A stretch of 20,546 nt of DNA from a virus: positions 1 to 20,546 of IMG/VR virus record IMGVR_UViG_3300035701_000357; one strand, given 5' to 3'. The notes under the pieces were generated by a model. It was not told the origin of the DNA. It ran no database searches and saw nothing but the letters and a program-made list of their open reading frames with translations. The translations under genes were made by a program, and so were the position numbers. Positions within the stretch are counted from its first letter, which is position 1, and each line of letters opens with the position of its first letter. Positions 15,402 through 20,546 of this stretch are shown piece by piece.

Positions 15402-15662
15402 ATGTCACAAGTTAAGCTCACCCCAAAATTACTCAAACGTATTATTGATGAAGAAGTTGCTAAGTTCGGCGACATGGAAGATGTTGAAGATCGAGCAGAT
15501 GATACTGAAGAAACAAATGCTGATGAGTATGCTGATGCATTAGAGAAGCACATCGATTATGTCAAGGCACTTAAAGTTGAAGAAGGTCGTTTGATTAAGC
15601 GTCTTAAGACGATCAGAGAAACAAAGCAGCGTTATCTTAAGAAAATTGTTAACGTTGTTTGA
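15402..15662 (+). CDS. Small acidic coiled-coil head-module protein
   Basis: An 86-aa protein starting TPKLLKRIIDEEVAKF, another copy of the shared N-terminal motif with I15-D16-E17, followed by a strongly acidic stretch (DMEDVEDRADDTEETNADEY) and a basic C-terminal helix (EGRLIKRLKTIRETKQRYLKK) likely to form a coiled coil. The acid-then-base layout and small size recall T4 prohead-core proteins gp67/gp68, without proof of homology. GAAAGGTG lies 6-7 nt before the ATG. The 53-nt gap before it holds only this ribosome site. Confidence 0.7.
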   Translation: MSQVKLTPKLLKRIIDEEVAKFGDMEDVEDRADDTEETNADEYADALEKHIDYVKALKVEEGRLIKRLKTIRETKQRYLKKIVNVV

Positions 15663-15689
15663 TTTTGTGATTGGTGAAAGGTAACGAAA

Positions 15690-16229
15690 ATGCCAGGCGA
15701 AGGAAAATATACATCTTACTCAGGATTGAGCAAAGCTGATCAGCTTCCAAAAGCAAACTTTTTGAAGAAGTTATTTGGATCGCATGTAAAGTCAGGTGAA
15801 GGTTTAGATACTGCACCTCCTCAAGTCTTACATGATCCCGCTGATGAAGATGGAATGAGAAAAGATATTATTGCAATTTCAAAAGCTGCAATGCAACCAG
15901 CTCATCAAATTGGTGATATGGGATTTTTTCCCACTGGCGTTGACATGCAGTTTCAAGGAGCTCCTGATATTTCAACTGTCAAGTGGGATTCTGCTGGAGA
16001 TGCTGCAAATCCATATGCACCTGACATTTCTTCACCAGGTCCAGGAAAAACTGAAGGAACCGATAAAGATAAAGATCCACAAATTCAAATAGCTGATTTG
16101 AAACCAAACTATGTTCCAGGCGCTCCGAATACAGGAACTAAATCACCAATCGCAACAGTTGCAAAGATTATTGCTGCGAATATTTTAGGTGTAAAAGCTC
16201 CAAGTGGCGATTCTGGCGGTAATGTGTGA
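15690..16229 (+). CDS. Gly/Pro-rich hypothetical head-module protein
   Basis: A 179-aa protein that looks largely unstructured: repeated Pro, Gly, Asp and Ser (PDISSPGPGKTEGTDKDKD, NYVPGAPNTGTKSP), with a short hydrophobic helix near the end (IATVAKIIAANILGV). It lacks the N-terminal LRxIIKE motif of its neighbours. GAAAGGTAACG gives a good Shine-Dalgarno before the ATG. It is placed between the small core-type proteins and the scaffold gene. A role as a linker or minor head protein is possible; I do not recognise it. Confidence 0.7.
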   Translation: MPGEGKYTSYSGLSKADQLPKANFLKKLFGSHVKSGEGLDTAPPQVLHDPADEDGMRKDIIAISKAAMQPAHQIGDMGFFPTGVDMQFQGAPDISTVKWDSAGDAANPYAPDISSPGPGKTEGTDKDKDPQIQIADLKPNYVPGAPNTGTKSPIATVAKIIAANILGVKAPSGDSGGNV

Positions 16230-16269
16230 TCATGGTGATAATTAAACCTGAAGATTGTTAGGAATTAGC

Positions 16270-18198
16270 ATGAGTAAGCAACTTTACGAAGAAGCACTAG
16301 CCGACGTCAAAAAGATTAAGGAAGTGGCAGAAGCAAATGCACAACGTGCAGTTTTAGATGTGGTTGTACCAAGAATTCGTGACTTAATTGAAAATGAATT
16401 ACTTCGTGAACACAACGTAGATGATGACGAATTTGCAAAACCTGGTTCAGTCGCGCCCGATAATGATGACTTGATAACTGATCTTGTTTCACCGGCTACA
16501 CGATCTGAAGAAATTGGTGATTCTGCGATTGCACCTCCTGATGCTGAAGGTAAGGTAACACTTGATATTGATGCAATGTGTGCTGATCCTGCAGGCGTTT
16601 CAATTGATGCTCCTATGATGGGTGCTTTTAATAATGACGAATATGAGATTAATCTTGAATCTCTCGCAGCATTATCACCTGTTTTGAATGCAACAAAAAA
16701 TGGTGCAGCAAAAGAATTTGAATTAAGAGTTTATCGTTTAGGTGAAATGATCAATAAATTCAAAGGCGCTGGTGCCTTGATTCAAGAATCAAATGGTTAT
16801 CAAGTGAAAATCGCTCAGATGATTTCACGTGTTGAAGATATGTATGACTACTTGCAAGGGTCAATTGTTGATTCTGCTAAGAAAAACTTATACGAAACCA
16901 AACTAGAATCCTACTTCAAGGAACTTAATAAACTCCAGGGGTTAACAATGTCCAAAAAGCACAATAAAAAAACAATGAACGAAGCAGATGTTACTCTAAA
17001 GTTGACAGGACTTCCTGACGACGTTGATCTAGATTCAGTTGGTGTTGATCTCATCACCGGTGAAGAAGATGATCTTGACGTTGACAGCTCAGATGATGTT
17101 GATTCTGAAGAATCAGATGAAGATACTGACGATGAGTTTGGTAGTGATATGGACTTAGGCGATTTAGATATGGGTGGTTCAGAACAAGGAGAAGAAGATA
17201 TGGGTGAGAATCTCAGGCTAAGCGACGACACAATCGTCGAAATCGATGAAAACATGCTACGCCGGGAGATTTTCCGGATTAAGAAGCTTCGTGAAGAAGC
17301 TGTACCTTCTACTGCAGGTCATGCACCTAGTGGTAAAGAACTAGATGACTTTGGTGGTGGTAGCGATGAAGGTAGCCCATTCGATGTAGATATGCCAGAT
17401 TTGTCACCAGCTAAAGCGGCTCGCCCACTAGGTGAGGCTGACGATGAAGATATGGATGAAGCTGATCAGATGGATGAGTCTGATGCTGAAGAGATGGACG
17501 AAGCTGATATGGACGAAGTTGGTAATCGACGCTCGGGTCAAGACTTCGGAACCGATGTTTCTAATGGTCATGAGACCCCAAAGCAGAACATGCCTTATGC
17601 TGAATCAGTATCACGCAGATTGTCTTTTGAGAAGAAACTTCAGGAACGTGCCAAGTCACGTGCCAAGTCAATCAAATTAGAGGCATCAAAATCAAAGAGC
17701 AAACTAAAAGTTGAAGCTCTTAAGAAAGAATATGCACAGGTTTCAAAGCGTTTCAATGAATCGCTTGCTCGTGCAAACAAACTTAATAGACTAGTGGCTG
17801 AATCAGCCAAGAAGTCAAATCGATCTAACCAGAATGGTGGATCTTCAAGGTCAGCGGCGACCGAAAATGCACTCCGCAATAAGTTGGCAGAAACGAATCT
17901 GATCAACGCGAAGCTAATGTTTACCAACAAGCTTTTGCAGAATGAGTCACTCACCTCTCGTGCTAAGGCACAAGTGATCGAGCAACTTGATTCAGCAACA
18001 ACTGTAAGGGAAGCAAAGCTAGTCTACGAAAGTCTTAATAAGGCTCTCGGCGGCACGTCAAAGTCTGTAAATGAGAACAGGGATCGCAAGGTTCTTGGAT
18101 CTTCATCAAGGACAACTCGTCCAGCCTCTACGCAAGCAATCAATGAGGGTTACGAAGCGGATCGCTGGGCAAGACTCGCAGGTATCAATAAGCAGTGA
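16270..18198 (+). CDS. 22: Prohead core scaffolding protein (gp22-like), enlarged
   Basis: A 642-aa acidic scaffold. Residues 1-226 form a helical N-part (QLYEEALADVKKIKEVAEAN). After an internal start at M227 come two long Asp/Glu runs (EEDDLDVDSSDDVDSEESDE and DEDMDEADQMDESDAEEMDE), the gp22-type segment LSDDTIVEIDENMLRREI, and a Lys/Arg-rich coiled coil. The end contains the typical LINAKLMFTNKLLQNESLT, then LDSATTVREAKLVYESLNKA. T4 gp22 is only 269 aa. The protein fills the prohead core and is degraded by gp21 protease. ATG 16270 is chosen over TTG 16255 because TTAGGAAT lies 6 nt before it. The 416-aa part starting at 16948 looks like a complete gp22, so the N-part may be a fused or separately required domain. 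Confidence 0.88.
   Translation: MSKQLYEEALADVKKIKEVAEANAQRAVLDVVVPRIRDLIENELLREHNVDDDEFAKPGSVAPDNDDLITDLVSPATRSEEIGDSAIAPPDAEGKVTLDIDAMCADPAGVSIDAPMMGAFNNDEYEINLESLAALSPVLNATKNGAAKEFELRVYRLGEMINKFKGAGALIQESNGYQVKIAQMISRVEDMYDYLQGSIVDSAKKNLYETKLESYFKELNKLQGLTMSKKHNKKTMNEADVTLKLTGLPDDVDLDSVGVDLITGEEDDLDVDSSDDVDSEESDEDTDDEFGSDMDLGDLDMGGSEQGEEDMGENLRLSDDTIVEIDENMLRREIFRIKKLREEAVPSTAGHAPSGKELDDFGGGSDEGSPFDVDMPDLSPAKAARPLGEADDEDMDEADQMDESDAEEMDEADMDEVGNRRSGQDFGTDVSNGHETPKQNMPYAESVSRRLSFEKKLQERAKSRAKSIKLEASKSKSKLKVEALKKEYAQVSKRFNESLARANKLNRLVAESAKKSNRSNQNGGSSRSAATENALRNKLAETNLINAKLMFTNKLLQNESLTSRAKAQVIEQLDSATTVREAKLVYESLNKALGGTSKSVNENRDRKVLGSSSRTTRPASTQAINEGYEADRWARLAGINKQ
16937..16950 (+). promoter_or_regulatory. 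Internal ribosome-binding site and in-frame start inside the scaffold gene
   Basis: AGGGG at 16937-16941 lies 6 nt before an in-frame ATG at 16948. This is as good a Shine-Dalgarno as those of the true head genes and would give a 416-aa C-terminal product beginning MSKKHNKKTMNEADV. The sequence before it (ESYFKELNKLQG) reads like a protein end. A nested scaffold product of this kind is known for lambda C/Nu3; here it is inferred. Confidence 0.45.
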
Positions 18199-18234
18199 TT
18201 AGGTTCTGATTCAAAAAGACCAAAGGAAATAAAT

Positions 18235-20142
18235 ATGAAATTTTTTACAATAGATCAACTCTCAGCAGGCATCAAAGAAAGACATGTCGGAGCTGAACGC
18301 GCAAGACTAATCGAAAAGTGGAGCCGCACTGGTTTGCTCCGTCAACTTGATGGTAACAAGCGTGAAATGATGGCCCAGCTCTTGGAAAACCAGGCAGCTC
18401 AGGTCCTTAGAGAATCAAACTCTCTATCAACCGGTGGTGGTGCAATGGGATCATCTGGCCAGGTTCAAGGTTTCTCGAACATTGCATTCCCGATTGTTCG
18501 TAGGGTATTCGGTGGACTTGTTGCGAACGAGCTTGTCTCGATTCAACCAATGTCCTTACCTTCAGGCCTAATCTTTTATCTTGATTACACGTATGGATCC
18601 AACGTGGGTGGTGAAGCAGGCGCAGGCTTAAGCAACACTTCAACGTTTGAAACGTATCAGCGTGGTCAGTCAATCTATAACAACCCAACGGGTCGTGGTA
18701 TCCAATCAGGATCTCTCGCATCTGGTGGTATGTACGATCTAGTTAACGTTGGTTATACCAAGGTCCATTCTGGAACGCTCGGTCTCTCAGGATCAAACGC
18801 TGACATTGGTGCATGGACGGGTACTGCCGAAGCATTCGTAACTGGTTCTGCATTAACAGTAGCAACTGATTTCTCAGGTACGAATGCAAGAATGTTGCAA
18901 TTCGATCCACAGGTTGAAGTTGATCTTGGATTGAACTTACTTGACGTAACGTTCGTTCACTTTGCAGTTTCTGGCATCGTGTCAGTTATTCCAAAGGGTG
19001 ACTTCCTCTCTGTTGAGCAGATTGCTCTCTTTGGATTTCAGTCAAATGGTGGAGCAACTTCATGGGGTGAAGCATATCAATCAGGAAAGGGATTGTTTAA
19101 TCTTCGTCGTTTGAACAAGCGTGGAGATTGGAACGGTTCAGTGTTTACTCCTTCACCTCTCAATGGTTCACACATTCAATTGGTTATCAGGCTTACAAAT
19201 GGTGGAGTAGCATCATCGATGAACTCTGCAACGCAGAAGCTTAGCATGGCCATTGGTGATGTTCTACAGTCAACTGACGGTACAGCAGGTGGAATTGGAT
19301 CAGTATTAACGATTCCTTCATTCGAATCTGACTTTGGTTCTTCAGCTTCTCCAGCTATTCCAGAGATTGACATCAAGATTGAGTCTCTTGCTATCGTAGC
19401 AACAACCCGCAAGCTCCGTGCTCGTTGGTCACCTGAGTTGGCACAGGATCTTAATGCGTACCACTCAATGGACGCCGAGGTTGAACTCACGAGTATTCTG
19501 TCTGAACAGATTGCTCTTGAAATTGACCGTGAGATCTTGAATGACCTCGTTACCGAGGCAAACGGCTCGAACCTTTACTGGAGCCGTTCTCCAGGTAAGT
19601 TCGTGAACAAGTTGACGGGTGTTCCTCAGCAACTTGCTTCAAGCCTTAGCATCGGACCGCAATTCACGGGAACTGTTCGTGAATGGTACGAGACCTTGGT
19701 TGAAACGATGATCGACTGTGCAAACCAGATTCACCGTAAGACGCTCCGCGGCTCGGCTAACTTCATTGTTACCGGACCAGACGTCTGCACGATTCTTGAG
19801 AGCTCCGTGCTATACAAGCCGAAGTACTCAATTGACGGCGAGGGTCAGGTTGGTTCTCCGTTCACAATTGGTGCGGAAGCAATCGGTACAGTTTCTAACC
19901 GTTTCACGGTTTACAAGGATCCATACTTCTCTCGTAACCGAGTATTAATTGGTTACAAGGGTGGTAGCTACCTTGAGACCGGGTATGTGTACTCACCGTA
20001 TGTGCCACTCATTGTGACACCAACGATCTTTGCACCTGAAGATTTCACGCCACGTAAGGGTGTAATGACGAGATATGGTAAAAAGATGGTTCGATCTGAT
20101 TTTTACGGAACCGTCACCGTCCTCGACATGAACATAATCTGA
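18235..20142 (+). CDS. 23: Major capsid protein (gp23-like), larger than T4's
   Basis: A 635-aa capsid protein. HK97-fold T4-type marks include RRVFGGLVANELVSIQPMSLPSG, then RKLRARWSPELAQDLNAYHSMDAEVELT, SEQIALEIDREIL and NFIVTGPDVCTILESS. The N-terminal approximately 60 residues look like a removable propeptide: L49-L50-E51 and L58-R59-E60 fit gp21 cleavage, and the second is placed like the T4 site at E65. Compared with T4 gp23 (521 aa), extra residues lie in a Gly/Ser-rich beta region between about 150 and 380, probably an enlarged surface insertion. CAAAGGAAATAAAT before the ATG is a strong Shine-Dalgarno, and the coding sequence is much richer in GC (about 50% in sampled parts) than the replication genes, as expected for a very highly expressed gene. 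Confidence 0.96.
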   Translation: MKFFTIDQLSAGIKERHVGAERARLIEKWSRTGLLRQLDGNKREMMAQLLENQAAQVLRESNSLSTGGGAMGSSGQVQGFSNIAFPIVRRVFGGLVANELVSIQPMSLPSGLIFYLDYTYGSNVGGEAGAGLSNTSTFETYQRGQSIYNNPTGRGIQSGSLASGGMYDLVNVGYTKVHSGTLGLSGSNADIGAWTGTAEAFVTGSALTVATDFSGTNARMLQFDPQVEVDLGLNLLDVTFVHFAVSGIVSVIPKGDFLSVEQIALFGFQSNGGATSWGEAYQSGKGLFNLRRLNKRGDWNGSVFTPSPLNGSHIQLVIRLTNGGVASSMNSATQKLSMAIGDVLQSTDGTAGGIGSVLTIPSFESDFGSSASPAIPEIDIKIESLAIVATTRKLRARWSPELAQDLNAYHSMDAEVELTSILSEQIALEIDREILNDLVTEANGSNLYWSRSPGKFVNKLTGVPQQLASSLSIGPQFTGTVREWYETLVETMIDCANQIHRKTLRGSANFIVTGPDVCTILESSVLYKPKYSIDGEGQVGSPFTIGAEAIGTVSNRFTVYKDPYFSRNRVLIGYKGGSYLETGYVYSPYVPLIVTPTIFAPEDFTPRKGVMTRYGKKMVRSDFYGTVTVLDMNII

Positions 20143-20167
20143 TTAGTTTCAACTAGTTAGAAAGATT

Positions 20168-20202
20168 TGAGGGGCTCCGGAAACGGAGCCCTTCGTCGTT
20201 TT
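20168..20202 (+). terminator. Intrinsic terminator after the major capsid gene
   Basis: GGGCTCCG (20172-20179) pairs perfectly with CGGAGCCC (20184-20191) around a GAAA tetraloop, and the stem can be extended by weaker pairs from TTGAG/TTCGT-type flanks. TTCGTCGTTTT follows. It lies 25 nt after the capsid stop codon and would end the head-gene transcript. Confidence 0.9.
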
Positions 20203-20213
20203 GCAAGGCTGTG

Positions 20214-20390
20214 ATGACTGTAAATAGTTTACATTACCAAGATATTGATTATTGGTATACTGACAACGTGCTGCGTTACGATAGATTCAAATACCGTGCT
20301 CATGACTCCAAGAGTGAAAAACAAATAGCACTTGAAGCCAGCGTCTCAAAAATATGGGGTTGTGGTTCTTTTGTTTTCAAACGTATCTAA
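20214..20390 (+). CDS. 58-aa hypothetical protein
   Basis: A small ORF, ATG 20214 to TAA 20388-20390, with AAGG at 20205-20208 placed 5 nt before the start. The protein is rich in Tyr, Trp and charged residues (DIDYWYTDNVLRYDRFKYRA, ending KIWGCGSFVFKRI), unlike random frame content. Its start lies just past the T-run of the terminator, so it needs read-through or its own promoter. No family is recognised. Confidence 0.5.
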   Translation: MTVNSLHYQDIDYWYTDNVLRYDRFKYRAHDSKSEKQIALEASVSKIWGCGSFVFKRI

Positions 20391-20401
20391 TACTTAAGTA
20401 C

Positions 20402-20546
20402 ATGAAGAAGATATCACAGCAAGAACTCCGTTCTGTCATTAAGTCTGTGATCAAAGAAGCAAGTGAAGATCGTGAGTTCCCATCAATGGACACAGGCTCA
20501 TCATACGATGAAGATTGGGTGAAAGAGTATCCTAAAGATGATGGAT
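20402..20546 (+). CDS. Start of a small head-type protein with shared N-terminal motif (3' truncated by window)
   Basis: The first 48 codons of a gene running off the window. It begins MKKISQQELRSVIKSVIKEA, a clear copy of the N-terminal motif seen at 9094, 14917 and 15402, with I17-K18-E19 as an (L/I)-x-E site, then a polar acidic stretch (DTGSSYDEDWVKEYPKDDG). Upstream is TAATACTTAA, the box also seen before other genes, and no good Shine-Dalgarno. Likely another internal or core head protein, by inference from the motif. Confidence 0.65.
   Translation, partial: MKKISQQELRSVIKSVIKEASEDREFPSMDTGSSYDEDWVKEYPKDDG

Noticed and set aside
16911-17255. Antisense Ser-rich ORF opposite the scaffold gene
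   Set aside because: It mirrors the Asp/Glu-rich runs of the scaffold (GAT/GAA read as ATC/TTC and TCA/TCT); no start context.
20147-20166. Palindrome around AACTAGTT after the capsid gene
   Set aside because: The perfect part is only 8 bases and the arms are mismatched; the strong terminator just after explains the region better.

Overview
The window is a piece of a large, AT-rich tailed-phage genome from a distant branch of the T4 superfamily (myovirus-type). Every credible gene is on the + strand and genes are tightly packed, often overlapping by 4 to 32 bases. The proteins are recognisable T4-type counterparts: a gp4-like head-completion nuclease, a RuvC-like resolvase, a gp61-like primase, gp47/gp46 (Mre11/Rad50), large terminase gp17, portal gp20, prohead protease gp21, scaffold gp22 and major capsid gp23. 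No integrase, tRNA, rRNA, IS element or CRISPR array is visible. The host cannot be read from the sequence.

Layout. 1-378: the end of an unidentified gene and a doubtful small ORF. 413-5999: nucleic-acid metabolism (nuclease, resolvase, primase, the Mre11/Rad50 pair, a small zinc-knuckle protein). 6042-7064: a probable free-standing mobile endonuclease with three DNA-binding-like repeats and a PD-(D/E)XK-type end. 7051-9063: a small unknown gene and the large terminase. 9094-20142: the head module, in order small protein, portal (interrupted by an in-frame intein with an HNH endonuclease), unknown 285-aa protein, protease, likely decoration-type protein, three small proteins, scaffold, major capsid protein. 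A strong GNRA-loop terminator closes the module, followed by a 58-aa ORF and the start of another small head-type gene. Unlike T4, no sheath or tube genes lie between terminase and portal.

How the genes work together. The left block would process recombination intermediates and prime replication, which in T4-like phages makes the concatemers that the terminase cuts and pumps through the portal. The head genes build a prohead around the scaffold; the protease then trims capsid, scaffold and internal proteins at (L/I)-x-E sites. Several small proteins here share an N-terminal amphipathic motif containing such a site.

Main points of interest: (1) Mre11 is broken at an unusual place, with its catalytic half as one ORF and its C-terminal half joined to Rad50; (2) a 438-aa intein sits in the portal, and its GC content changes abruptly in blocks and it carries duplicated helix-turn-helix-like modules; (3) a shared N-terminal motif in the small head proteins may be a capsid-targeting/cleavage signal; (4) an in-frame internal start with a strong Shine-Dalgarno lies inside the scaffold gene; (5) an out-of-frame coding remnant lies behind the 136-aa protein and ends in an ATGA overlap with the next gene. 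Head genes mostly have strong Shine-Dalgarno sequences, whereas the replication genes mostly lack them.
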